In this document: piece by piece, positions 8,181-15,733 of the stretch
Layout of the letters: each line of letters begins with the position of its first letter
How positions within the stretch are numbered: position 1 is the stretch's first letter
From: Arthrobacter ipis
GTDB lineage: Bacteria > Actinomycetota > Actinomycetes > Actinomycetales > Micrococcaceae
NCBI RefSeq assembly: GCF_014694315.1
Contig: NZ_JAAOXD010000007.1
Location: 657,141-721,140, forward strand
DNA: 64,000 nt
Direction of reading: 5' to 3'
The notes under the pieces: model-generated
The model's database searches: none
The model's input: the letters and a program-made list of their open reading frames with translations, nothing else
Told to the model about the DNA's origin: nothing
Translations under genes and position numbers: made by a program

Positions 8181-8412
8181 TTTGTATGGCGCCTGTTGTG
8201 CGCCGACAGCAAACCTCGTAAACAATCGTGCCACGGCATAGTGTTCCCCTGCGCCTCGACGGGCTGGGAAGCAACTGTTTGTGGCACGGGCGTTTAGGCC
8301 TGGTCTGGCAAAATCCAGTCAGGTCAAGAGACACCCCGATCAACCGTTCCGCAAGGCTCATTCCGTAGGAAGATTTTCGGTCTGAGAACCGGCGCGACGC
8401 AAGGAGTAAATA
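8181..8412 (+). promoter_or_regulatory. Long structured leader upstream of rplN
   Basis: The 406-bp gap between rpsQ and rplN has no gene. Downstream of the terminator and candidate promoter is a leader of about 230 nt with paired elements: ggcgc/gcgcc at 8188-8192 and 8200-8204, and a perfect CGTGCCAC (8227-8234) / GTGGCACG (8281-8288) pair extendable by G-U pairs. A short ctgg/ccag hairpin near 8304-8317 follows. This could be an autoregulatory ribosomal-protein leader; I do not identify a named family. Confidence 0.4.
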
Positions 8413-8781
8413 GTGATTCAGCAGGAGTCGCGACTCAAGGTCGCCGACAACACGGGTGCTAAGGAAATCCTTACCATTCGCGTTCTCGGTGGATCTGGCC
8501 GTCGCTACGCAGGCATTGGCGACGTAATCGTCGCAACCGTCAAGGATGCAATCCCGGGCGGAAACGTAAAGAAGGGCGACGTCGTCAAGGCTGTCATCGT
8601 CCGTACCAAGAAGGAACGCCGCCGTGCGGATGGTTCCTACATCAAGTTTGACGAGAACGCAGCCGTCATCCTGAAGAACGACGGTGACCCCCGCGGTACC
8701 CGTATCTTCGGACCGGTTGGTCGTGAACTCCGTGACAAGAAGTTCATGAAGATCGTTTCTCTGGCTCCGGAGGTGCTCTAG
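8413..8781 (+). CDS. rplN: 50S ribosomal protein L14
   Basis: 122 residues with GTG start (MIQQESRLKVADNTGAKE). L14 lies at the subunit interface and contacts L19 and 16S helix 14. The family signature VRTKKERRRADGSYIKFDENA is present. The RBS gcaaggag is placed well. It is the first gene of a second ribosomal cluster, preceded by its own leader. Confidence 0.97.
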   Translation: MIQQESRLKVADNTGAKEILTIRVLGGSGRRYAGIGDVIVATVKDAIPGGNVKKGDVVKAVIVRTKKERRRADGSYIKFDENAAVILKNDGDPRGTRIFGPVGRELRDKKFMKIVSLAPEVL

Positions 8782-8784
8782 TCC

Positions 8785-9144
8785 ATGGCTAAGATCAAGA
8801 AGGGTGACCTGGTTCAGGTCATCACTGGCGCCAAGGCTGAGCGCGGCGGCGACCGTGGCAAGCAGGGCAAGGTTCTGCGCGTGTTCCCGGAAACCAACCG
8901 CGTGCTGGTTGAGGGTATCAACCGCGTAACCAAGCACACCAAGGTCGGACAGTCGCAGCGCGGCACCAAGACCGGCGGCATCGAGGTTGTCGAGGCTTCC
9001 ATCCACGTTTCCAACGTGGCTCTGGTTGACCCGTCCACCAAGAAGCCGACCCGCGTTGGTTTCCGCCTCGACACCGTAGAGAAGGACGGCGTCAAGAAGA
9101 CCGTCCGCATCCGCGTGGCCAAGAGCTCCGGGAAGGACATCTAA
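8785..9144 (+). CDS. rplX: 50S ribosomal protein L24
   Basis: 119 residues. L24 is an assembly-initiating 23S rRNA binder with a KOW motif (KKGDLVQVITGAKAERGGDRGKQGKV). The start is 3 bp after rplN. The last base of the stop is the first base of the rplE ATG, so translation is coupled. Confidence 0.96.
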   Translation: MAKIKKGDLVQVITGAKAERGGDRGKQGKVLRVFPETNRVLVEGINRVTKHTKVGQSQRGTKTGGIEVVEASIHVSNVALVDPSTKKPTRVGFRLDTVEKDGVKKTVRIRVAKSSGKDI

Positions 9145-9725
9145 TGACTGAGACTCTCGAGACTCCGGCAACGAAGATCGTTCCTCGTCTGAAGACCAAG
9201 TACGCCGATTCCATCAAGAGCGCGCTTCTTGAGGAATTCAAGTACGAGAACGTGAACCAGGTTCCCCGTCTGGTCAAGGTTGTAGTGAACATGGGTGTTG
9301 GAGATGCCGCCAAGGACTCCAAGCTGATCGACGGCGCTGTCCGCGACCTCACCCTGATCACCGGCCAGAAGCCGCAGGTCACCAAGGCCCGCAAGTCGAT
9401 CGCCCAGTTCAAGCTGCGCGAAGGCATGCCCATTGGTGCACACGCAACCCTGCGTGGCGACCGCATGTGGGAATTCGTGGACCGTCTGGTCACGCTGGCC
9501 CTGCCGCGTATCCGCGACTTCCGCGGCCTCAGCGGCAAGCAGTTTGATGGCAACGGCAACTACACCTTCGGTCTGACCGAGCAGGTTATGTTCCACGAGA
9601 TCGACCAGGACTCCATCGACCGCACCCGCGGTATGGACATCACGGTTGTGACCACCGCCAAGACCGACGACGAAGGCCGCGCGCTGCTCAAGGCGCTTGG
9701 TTTCCCGTTCAAAACCGAAGCTTAA
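9144..9725 (+). CDS. rplE: 50S ribosomal protein L5
   Basis: 193 residues. L5 binds 5S rRNA and contacts P-site tRNA. The motifs KVVVNMGVGDAAKDSK and LREGMPIGAHATLRGDRMWEF are conserved. In most bacteria rpsN (S14) follows directly; here the next gene is rpsH, 94 bp away, and no S14 frame is found in the gap. Confidence 0.97.
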   Translation: MTETLETPATKIVPRLKTKYADSIKSALLEEFKYENVNQVPRLVKVVVNMGVGDAAKDSKLIDGAVRDLTLITGQKPQVTKARKSIAQFKLREGMPIGAHATLRGDRMWEFVDRLVTLALPRIRDFRGLSGKQFDGNGNYTFGLTEQVMFHEIDQDSIDRTRGMDITVVTTAKTDDEGRALLKALGFPFKTEA

Positions 9726-9819
9726 TTAACTACGTAAAAGGTCCGGCCGAGCCCCTGTCTGAATTTATTCGGGAAAAAGGGCACGGCGGAAACCGTTACG
9801 AGGAAGGGCAAGTGCCCAA

Positions 9820-10218
9820 ATGACAATGACAGATCCTGTCGCAGATATGCTTACGCGCCTGCGTAACGCAAACTCGGCATACCACGATTCCGTGTCTATG
9901 CCTTACAGCAAGCTCAAGGCTCGCGTTGCTGACATCCTGAAGGCCGAAGGTTTCATCGCCGGCTGGAAGGAAGAGGACGCAGAAGTCGGCAAGAAGCTGA
10001 CCCTTGATCTCAAGTTCGGCCCCAACCGCGAGCGTTCAATCGCGGGTGTCCGTCGCATCTCCAAGCCGGGTCTCCGCGTTTACGCGAAGTCCACCAACCT
10101 GCCGCACGTGCTGGGTGGCCTGGGTATCGCAATTCTGTCCACCTCTTCCGGCCTCCTGACTGACAAGCAGGCCGGCAAGAAGGGCGTGGGCGGCGAAGTC
10201 CTCGCTTACGTCTGGTAA
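9820..10218 (+). CDS. rpsH: 30S ribosomal protein S8
   Basis: 132 residues. S8 binds the central domain of 16S rRNA and, in Escherichia coli, represses the spc operon. MTMTDPVADMLTRLRNAN and the C-terminal GLLTDKQAGKKGVGGEVLAYVW are typical. The 94-bp upstream gap (9726-9819), where rpsN is usually found, holds only non-coding sequence and the RBS (gaggaaggg). Confidence 0.97.
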   Translation: MTMTDPVADMLTRLRNANSAYHDSVSMPYSKLKARVADILKAEGFIAGWKEEDAEVGKKLTLDLKFGPNRERSIAGVRRISKPGLRVYAKSTNLPHVLGGLGIAILSTSSGLLTDKQAGKKGVGGEVLAYVW

Positions 10219-10236
10219 CGGGAAAGGAAGAGAATA

Positions 10237-10773
10237 ATGTCACGTATTGGACGTCTCCCCATCACCGTTCCTGCCGGCGTTGAGGTCAAGGTTGACGGCT
10301 CTGTCGTCAACGTCAAGGGTTCCAAGGGCGAGCTGAGCCACACTGTGGCCAGCCCGATCGAGGTTGCGCTGGAAGACAGCACCCTGACCGTAACCCGCCC
10401 GAACGACGAGCGCGCCTCCCGTTCGCTCCACGGCCTGACCCGCACCCTGATCTCCAACATGATCCAGGGCGTCACCGCAGGCTACGAGAAGAAGCTTGAA
10501 ATCGTCGGTACCGGTTACCGCGTTCAGGCCAAGGGATCTGACCTTGAGTTCGCTCTCGGCTACAGCCACCCGGTCAGCGTTACCGCTCCGGCCGGCATCA
10601 CCTTTGCAGTAGAGGGGCCGACCAAGCTCTCTGTCTCAGGCATCAACAAGCAGCAGGTCGGCGAGGTTGCTGCCAACATTCGCAAGCTGCGCAAGCCTGA
10701 CCCGTACAAGGGCAAGGGCATCCGCTACGCGGGCGAAGTCATCCGCCGCAAGGTCGGAAAGGCTGGTAAGTAA
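10237..10773 (+). CDS. rplF: 50S ribosomal protein L6
   Basis: 178 residues, the usual two-domain L6 fold near the GTPase-associated centre. The N-terminus MSRIGRLPITVPAGVEV and the C-terminal signature RKPDPYKGKGIRYAGEVIRRK are intact. rplR follows after 2 bp. Confidence 0.97.
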   Translation: MSRIGRLPITVPAGVEVKVDGSVVNVKGSKGELSHTVASPIEVALEDSTLTVTRPNDERASRSLHGLTRTLISNMIQGVTAGYEKKLEIVGTGYRVQAKGSDLEFALGYSHPVSVTAPAGITFAVEGPTKLSVSGINKQQVGEVAANIRKLRKPDPYKGKGIRYAGEVIRRKVGKAGK

Positions 10774-10775
10774 CC

Positions 10776-11159
10776 ATGGCCATCGCCATTAACAAGAAGC
10801 GTACGAACAAGAGCAAGTCTGCTTCGCGCAGCCGCCGCCAGCTTCGTATCCGCAAGCGCATCTCCGGAACGGCTGTACGTCCTCGCCTGGTCGTCAACCG
10901 CTCCGCACGCCACGTATTTGTCCAGGTTGTCGACGACACCATTGGTCAGACCGTAGCAAGCGCGTCCACTCTGGAAGCTGACCTTCGTGCATTCGACGGT
11001 GACAAGACCGCCAAGGCCAAGCGCGTTGGCGAGCTCGTAGCCGAGCGTGCCAAGGCTGCCGGCGTCGAAGCTGTTGTTTTCGACCGTGGTGGTAACAAGT
11101 ACCACGGCCGGATCGCCGCCGTCGCTGACGGTGCACGCGAAGGTGGGCTGTCACTGTGA
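10776..11159 (+). CDS. rplR: 50S ribosomal protein L18
   Basis: 127 residues. L18 binds 5S rRNA with L5. The basic N-terminus (SASRSRRQLRIRKRISGT) and the motif RLVVNRSARHVFVQVVDD are seen. The stop overlaps the GTG of rpsE. Confidence 0.97.
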   Translation: MAIAINKKRTNKSKSASRSRRQLRIRKRISGTAVRPRLVVNRSARHVFVQVVDDTIGQTVASASTLEADLRAFDGDKTAKAKRVGELVAERAKAAGVEAVVFDRGGNKYHGRIAAVADGAREGGLSL

Positions 11160-11872
11160 CCGAAGCAAACAAGGAAAAGGACACTGTGTCTGCAGAAGAA
11201 AAGGCCCCCGAAGCCGCAGCTGCTGAGACCACTGCCCCCGCTGCCGAGGACCGCCGTGGTGGCGCCCGTCGCGGCGAGCGTGGCGACCGTGGCCAGGGCC
11301 GCGGCGACCGCGGTGGCCGTGGCGGCCGCGATGGCGGACGTGAAGCCGAGAAGAACCAGTTCGTAGAGCGCGTTGTCACCATCAACCGCGTTTCCAAGGT
11401 CGTCAAGGGTGGTCGTCGCTTCAGCTTCACCGCGCTCGTCGTCGTTGGTGACGGCAACGGTATGGTCGGCGTCGGCTACGGCAAGGCCAAGGAAGTTCCC
11501 GCTGCTATCGCCAAGGGCGTTGAAGAGGCCAAGAAGTCCTTCTTCCGCGTTCCCCGCGTTGGCAGCACCATCCCTCACCGCGTTCAGGGTGAAGCCGCCG
11601 CTGGTGTCGTAATGCTGCGTCCGGCTTCCGCCGGTACCGGTGTTATCGCCGGTGGTCCGGTCCGTGCAGTACTGGAGTGCGTGGGCATCCACGACATCCT
11701 CTCCAAGTCGCTCGGTTCCTCCAACGCCATCAACATCGTTCACGCGACCGTTGATGCCCTGAAGCGGCTCGAAGAGCCGGCAGCCGTGGCAGCACGCCGC
11801 GGCCTGCCCCTCGACGAGATCGCTCCGCCGGCACTGGTGAAGGCTCTGATGAACCAGAAGGCAGGTGTCTAA
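11156..11872 (+). CDS. rpsE: 30S ribosomal protein S5 with RGG-rich N-terminal extension
   Basis: 238 residues, about 70 longer than Escherichia coli S5. The first 60 or so residues are acidic/Ala-rich, then an Arg/Gly tract (GARRGERGDRGQGRGDRGG) before the S5 core (VERVVTINRVSKVVKGGRRFSFTALVVVGD). S5 affects decoding fidelity. Such extensions are known in actinobacterial S5. GTG start overlaps the rplR stop (GTGA). Confidence 0.96.
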   Translation: MTEANKEKDTVSAEEKAPEAAAAETTAPAAEDRRGGARRGERGDRGQGRGDRGGRGGRDGGREAEKNQFVERVVTINRVSKVVKGGRRFSFTALVVVGDGNGMVGVGYGKAKEVPAAIAKGVEEAKKSFFRVPRVGSTIPHRVQGEAAAGVVMLRPASAGTGVIAGGPVRAVLECVGIHDILSKSLGSSNAINIVHATVDALKRLEEPAAVAARRGLPLDEIAPPALVKALMNQKAGV

Positions 11873-11875
11873 GTT

Positions 11876-12082
11876 ATGGCTAAGAACCTGACTCCCTCCG
11901 ACGCCAAGTTGGAGATCACCCAGATTAAGGGCGTCATTGGCGCCAAGCAGAACCAGCGCGACACCCTTCGGTCACTCGGCCTCAAGCGGATCGGACACAC
12001 CGTTGTCCGCACCGCTGACGCCGTGACCGTTGGAATGCTCAACACGGTTCCGCACCTCGTGAATGTTGAGGAGGCGAAGTAA
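11876..12082 (+). CDS. rpmD: 50S ribosomal protein L30
   Basis: 68 residues; the L30 signature ITQIKGVIGAKQNQRDTLRSLGL is intact. L30 is a small peripheral 50S protein. It lies in the standard rpsE-rpmD-rplO order, with the stop overlapping the ATG of rplO by one base. Confidence 0.96.
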   Translation: MAKNLTPSDAKLEITQIKGVIGAKQNQRDTLRSLGLKRIGHTVVRTADAVTVGMLNTVPHLVNVEEAK

Positions 12083-12567
12083 TGGCCGAGAAGAACACCG
12101 CTGAGACCGCCGCTGCTGAGAAGCAGAGCGCTCTGAAGGTTCACCACCTGCGTCCCGCCCCGGGTTCCAAGACCGCCAAGACCCGTGTTGGTCGTGGTGA
12201 AGGTTCCAAGGGTAAGACCGCCGGTCGCGGTACCAAGGGTACGAAGGCCCGCTACCAGATCAAGGCTGGCTTTGCCGGCGGCCAGCTGCCGCTGCACATG
12301 CGCCTGCCGAAGCTGCGCGGCTTCAAGAACCCGTTCCGGGTTGAGTTCCAGGTAGTAAACCTGGACAAGCTCAACGAGCTGTTCCCGGAAGGTGGCGCTG
12401 TCACCGTGGAGAACCTGGTCGAAAAGGGTGCCGTTCGTAAGAACCAGCCCGTCAAGGTGCTTGGCACCGGCGACATCACCGTCAAGGTTGACGTCACCGT
12501 CCACGCATTCTCGGCCAGCGCCGCAGAAAAGATCGCTGCAGCCGGCGGCAGCACCACCGCGCTCTAA
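12082..12567 (+). CDS. rplO: 50S ribosomal protein L15
   Basis: 161 residues. L15 is a 23S rRNA-binding late-assembly protein. The glycine-rich N-terminal motif (VGRGEGSKGKTAGRGTKG) and the segment GFAGGQLPLHMRLPKLRGF match the family. It ends the spc cluster here: a strong terminator separates it from secY, unlike organisms where secY is cotranscribed. Confidence 0.97.
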   Translation: MAEKNTAETAAAEKQSALKVHHLRPAPGSKTAKTRVGRGEGSKGKTAGRGTKGTKARYQIKAGFAGGQLPLHMRLPKLRGFKNPFRVEFQVVNLDKLNELFPEGGAVTVENLVEKGAVRKNQPVKVLGTGDITVKVDVTVHAFSASAAEKIAAAGGSTTAL

Positions 12568-12609
12568 GGGATTTCTTCCCGGAGCCGGTGGGCAATAGCC
12601 CGCTGCGCA

Positions 12610-12653
12610 AACTCCCGGCACGGGGGCCGAGGCCCCCGTGCCGGGAGTTTTTT
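12610..12653 (+). terminator. Rho-independent terminator after rplO
   Basis: A long GC-rich perfect inverted repeat (12610-12628 with 12631-12649; about 17 bp once a loop is allowed) is followed by six T. It lies 43 bp after rplO. Confidence 0.93.
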
Positions 12654-12675
12654 CATACCTATTGGGTCTTCCGGA

Positions 12676-12706
12676 TTGTTCGGATGCCGCAAACACCGGT
12701 TAGACT
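12676..12706 (+). promoter_or_regulatory. Candidate promoter of secY-adk
   Basis: TTGTTC (12676-12681) and TTAGAC/TAGACT (12700-12706) are spaced by 18-19 bp, just downstream of the rplO terminator and about 55 bp before secY. Confidence 0.45.
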
Positions 12707-12763
12707 CGGTTGTTGGGTTTATAGACCTGCATCACGAGACTTATTAACAACTGAGGAGGACGC

Positions 12764-14074
12764 TTGCTAAGCGCATTCGGCCGGGCGTTTCGGACGCCTG
12801 ATCTGCGACGCAAGTTGTTGTTCACGCTGGGAATCATCACAATCTTCCGCTTGGGAGCCTTTATCCCCTCGCCCGGTGTGAGCTACCAGAATGTCCAGCA
12901 ATGCTTGTCGAACGGGCAGACCCAGGGCGGGATCTACCAGCTCGTCAATCTTTTCAGCGGCGGTGCCTTGCTGCAGGTCTCCATCTTCGCCTTGGGCATC
13001 ATGCCGTACATCACGGCGAGCATCATTGTGCAGCTGCTGCGCGTGGTCATCCCGCGGTTCCAGCAGCTGTACGAAGAGGGCGCCTCCGGGCAGTCCAAGC
13101 TGACGCAGTACACGCGGTACCTGACGATCGCCCTTGGCCTGCTGAACGCCACGACGCTGGTGTCGCTGGCACGGTCCGGCCAGTTGCTGCCCGGCTGCAA
13201 CCTGCCGATCATCCCGGACCAGAGCGTCATCACCACGATCCTCATCGTCATCACGCTGACGGCCGGCACCGGCCTCATCATGTGGATGGGTGAGCTCGTG
13301 ACCGAGAAGGGCGTCGGCAACGGCATGTCGCTGCTGATCTTCACGGCCATCGCTGCCGGCTTCCCCACTTCGCTGGGCGCCATCTGGTCCGCGCAGGGTC
13401 CGGGCACGTTCTTCATTGTCATCATCATCGGTCTGCTGACGGTTGCCCTGGTGGTCTTCGTGGAGCAGTCCCAGCGCCGCATCCCCGTGCAGTACGCCAA
13501 GCGGATGATCGGCCGCCGCACAGTGGGCGGCACCAGCACCTACATTCCCATCAAGGTGAACATGGCCGGCGTCATTCCCGTCATCTTCGCTTCCTCGATG
13601 CTCTACCTGCCGGCCTTGATCTCACAGTTCAACCAGCCGAAGGCGGGGGAGTCCATCCAGCCGTGGGTTGAGTGGATCAACAACAACCTGACCCGCGGTG
13701 ACCACCCCATCTACATGGTGATGTACTTCGCCATGATCGTTTTCTTTACCTACTTCTACGTGGCGATCACCTTCAACCCTGAAGAGGTCTCCGACAACAT
13801 GAAGAAATACGGCGGCTTCATTCCGGGTATCCGTGCCGGCAAGCCGACCGCGGACTACCTGCAGTACGTCCTGTCGCGGATCACGCTGCCCGGCGCCTTC
13901 TATCTTGGCTTCGTGGCACTGATCCCGCTGGTGGCGCTCGTGCTGATCAACGCGAACCAGAACTTCCCGTTCGGTGGCACCTCGATCCTGATCATGGTGG
14001 GCGTTGGCTTGGAAACCGTCAAGCAAATTGACGCGCAGCTACAGCAGCGTCACTACGAAGGGCTATTGCGATGA
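12764..14074 (+). CDS. secY: Protein translocase subunit SecY
   Basis: 436 residues with about ten membrane helices; the channel-forming subunit of the Sec translocon in the cytoplasmic membrane. Family features are the N-terminal GRAFRTPDLRRKLLFTLGI, the first helix and plug region (GAFIPSPGV), the cytoplasmic loop QRRIPVQYAKRM and the late segment FNPEEVSDNMKKYGGFIPG. The start is TTG at 12764, chosen because it follows a strong RBS (tgaggagga) and gives the conserved N-terminus. The stop overlaps the adk start (ATGA). Confidence 0.96.
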   Translation: MLSAFGRAFRTPDLRRKLLFTLGIITIFRLGAFIPSPGVSYQNVQQCLSNGQTQGGIYQLVNLFSGGALLQVSIFALGIMPYITASIIVQLLRVVIPRFQQLYEEGASGQSKLTQYTRYLTIALGLLNATTLVSLARSGQLLPGCNLPIIPDQSVITTILIVITLTAGTGLIMWMGELVTEKGVGNGMSLLIFTAIAAGFPTSLGAIWSAQGPGTFFIVIIIGLLTVALVVFVEQSQRRIPVQYAKRMIGRRTVGGTSTYIPIKVNMAGVIPVIFASSMLYLPALISQFNQPKAGESIQPWVEWINNNLTRGDHPIYMVMYFAMIVFFTYFYVAITFNPEEVSDNMKKYGGFIPGIRAGKPTADYLQYVLSRITLPGAFYLGFVALIPLVALVLINANQNFPFGGTSILIMVGVGLETVKQIDAQLQQRHYEGLLR

Positions 14075-14649
14075 CCAGAATGTTGATTATCGGACCACCG
14101 GGTTCGGGCAAGGGCACGCAGGCGGAACGCATCTCAGACCGCCTCGGCGTCGTTGCGATCTCCACCGGCGACATCTTCCGCGCCAACGTCAAGGGCGAGA
14201 CGCCGCTCGGCGTGGAGGCCAAGAAGTACATGGACGCGGGCGACTTCGTGCCGGACAGCGTGACCAACAAGATGGTCCGCGACCGTCTCAGTGAAGCTGA
14301 CGTCGAGGACGGCTTCCTGTTGGACGGCTACCCGCGCACCACTGCCCAGGTTGATTACCTGGACCAGATCCTGGCCGACGGCGACCAGAAGCTGGACGTC
14401 GTCCTGCAGCTCACCGCCGATGACGAGGAACTCGTTGCCCGCCTGCTGGGCCGCGCGAAGGAAACCGGACGCAGTGACGACAACGAAGCCGTCATCCGCC
14501 ACCGCCTGGACCTTTATCACGAGCAGACCGAAGCTGTTGTGGCCAAGTACGCCGAACGCGGCATTCTGACCCAGGTTGACGGCATCGGCCAGATCGACGA
14601 GGTCACCGACCGCGTCATGCAGGCCATCAAGGAAGCTCAGGCCGCCTGA
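14071..14649 (+). CDS. adk: Adenylate kinase
   Basis: 192 residues; converts ATP + AMP to 2 ADP. The P-loop GPPGSGKGTQ and the AMP-binding motif DGYPRTTAQ are present. It is the short type: the long zinc-binding LID domain is missing and only GRAKETGRSDDNEAVIRHRL remains, as usual in actinobacteria. It overlaps secY by 4 bases, so the two are coupled. A modest hairpin lies between adk and map. Confidence 0.96.
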   Translation: MTRMLIIGPPGSGKGTQAERISDRLGVVAISTGDIFRANVKGETPLGVEAKKYMDAGDFVPDSVTNKMVRDRLSEADVEDGFLLDGYPRTTAQVDYLDQILADGDQKLDVVLQLTADDEELVARLLGRAKETGRSDDNEAVIRHRLDLYHEQTEAVVAKYAERGILTQVDGIGQIDEVTDRVMQAIKEAQAA

Positions 14650-14667
14650 AATTAGTTCCAACGCTGC

Positions 14668-14699
14668 GAGGCTCCTCCCGGACCATGGGGAGGGGCCTC
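14668..14699 (+). terminator. Hairpin between adk and map
   Basis: A 12-bp stem with one G-U pair (gaggctcctccc with gggaggggcctc), 8-nt loop, followed by a short mixed T tract (ggctttta). It may be a weak terminator or attenuator. Confidence 0.45.
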
Positions 14700-14776
14700 C
14701 GGCTTTTAGCCCCGTGCTTCTTGGTCCCGCATCCTGCGGCCGGAAAGGCGAGGCACATCGAGAGGAAACACCGCTG

Positions 14777-15604
14777 ATGGCATTCGGCCAGCCACGGATT
14801 GAATACAAGACCAACGCCCAGATGCGCACCATGCACGAGGCCGGGCTCGTCCTAAGCCGCGCCCTCGACGCCGCCGTGGCCGCGGCTGTCCCCGGGGTCA
14901 CCACCAAGCAGCTCGACGAGGTTTTCGCTGCCGTGCTGCTCGAGGCGGGTGCCAAGTCCAACTTCCTGGGCTACCACGGGTTCCCCGCCACCATCTGCAC
15001 TTCCGTCAACGAGGAAGTGGTCCACGGCATCCCGGGCGACAAGGTCCTGCAGGACGGGGACATCATTTCCATCGACGGTGGCGCGATCGTCAACGGCTGG
15101 CACTCCGACTCGGCGCGGACTGTGATCGTGGGAACGCCTGACCCGGAGGACCAGCGCCTCTCCGACGTCACCGAGACCGCCATGTGGCACGGCATCGCGG
15201 CCCTGGCCAAGGGCAAGTTCGTGGGGGACATCGGTGCAGCAGTGGACGATTACGTCTCCTCGGTGCCGGGCAAGCCCCTGGGCATCCTCGAGGACTACGT
15301 GGGCCACGGCATCGGCTCCGAGATGCACATGGCACCCGACGTTCTGAACTACCGCACCAGCCACCGCGGTCCAAAGATCCGCCCGGGCCTGTGCCTGGCG
15401 ATCGAACCGATGCTGGTGCGCGGCGGCATTGAGACGGCAGTGCTGGAGGATGACTGGACCGTCGTCACCACCGACGGCAAGCGTTCGTGCCAGTGGGAGC
15501 ATTCCGTGGCCGTCCATGAGAAGGGCATATGGGTGCTGTCCTCGCCCGACGGGGGCGCGGCCAGGCTCGCGCCCCTTGGTGTGGTGCCGGTCCCGATCCC
15601 CTGA
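14777..15604 (+). CDS. map: Methionine aminopeptidase, type I
   Basis: 275 residues; removes the initiator methionine from new proteins, using two metal ions. The five metal ligands are visible: two Asp in SIDGGAIVNGWHSDSARTV, His in GHGIGSEMH, Glu in LAIEPML and Glu in QWEHSVAV. An in-frame opening extends upstream to 14576, but MAFGQPRIEYKTNAQM at 14777 follows an RBS (gagaggaaa) and matches the expected N-terminus. The order secY-adk-map-infA is conventional; here a peptidase gene sits between map and infA. Confidence 0.95.
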   Translation: MAFGQPRIEYKTNAQMRTMHEAGLVLSRALDAAVAAAVPGVTTKQLDEVFAAVLLEAGAKSNFLGYHGFPATICTSVNEEVVHGIPGDKVLQDGDIISIDGGAIVNGWHSDSARTVIVGTPDPEDQRLSDVTETAMWHGIAALAKGKFVGDIGAAVDDYVSSVPGKPLGILEDYVGHGIGSEMHMAPDVLNYRTSHRGPKIRPGLCLAIEPMLVRGGIETAVLEDDWTVVTTDGKRSCQWEHSVAVHEKGIWVLSSPDGGAARLAPLGVVPVPIP

Positions 15605-15630
15605 GGACGCGCATTTAGCTGGGCGACTCG

Positions 15631-15676
15631 CAAAATCCCTGCCGCTACCGGAATTCCGGTGTCGCCAGGGATTTTG
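15631..15676 (+). terminator. Terminator-like hairpin after map
   Basis: An 11-bp perfect stem (caaaatccctg at 15631-15641 with cagggattttg at 15666-15676) encloses an inner palindrome (accggaattccggt). It lies 26 bp after map; because both ends carry A or T runs it could work in both directions. Confidence 0.65.
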
Positions 15677-15733
15677 TACGTCACGGGCAGTTGTCTGCGT
15701 CGCCATGTCAGCTTCCGGGGCAGAATGGGAGCC

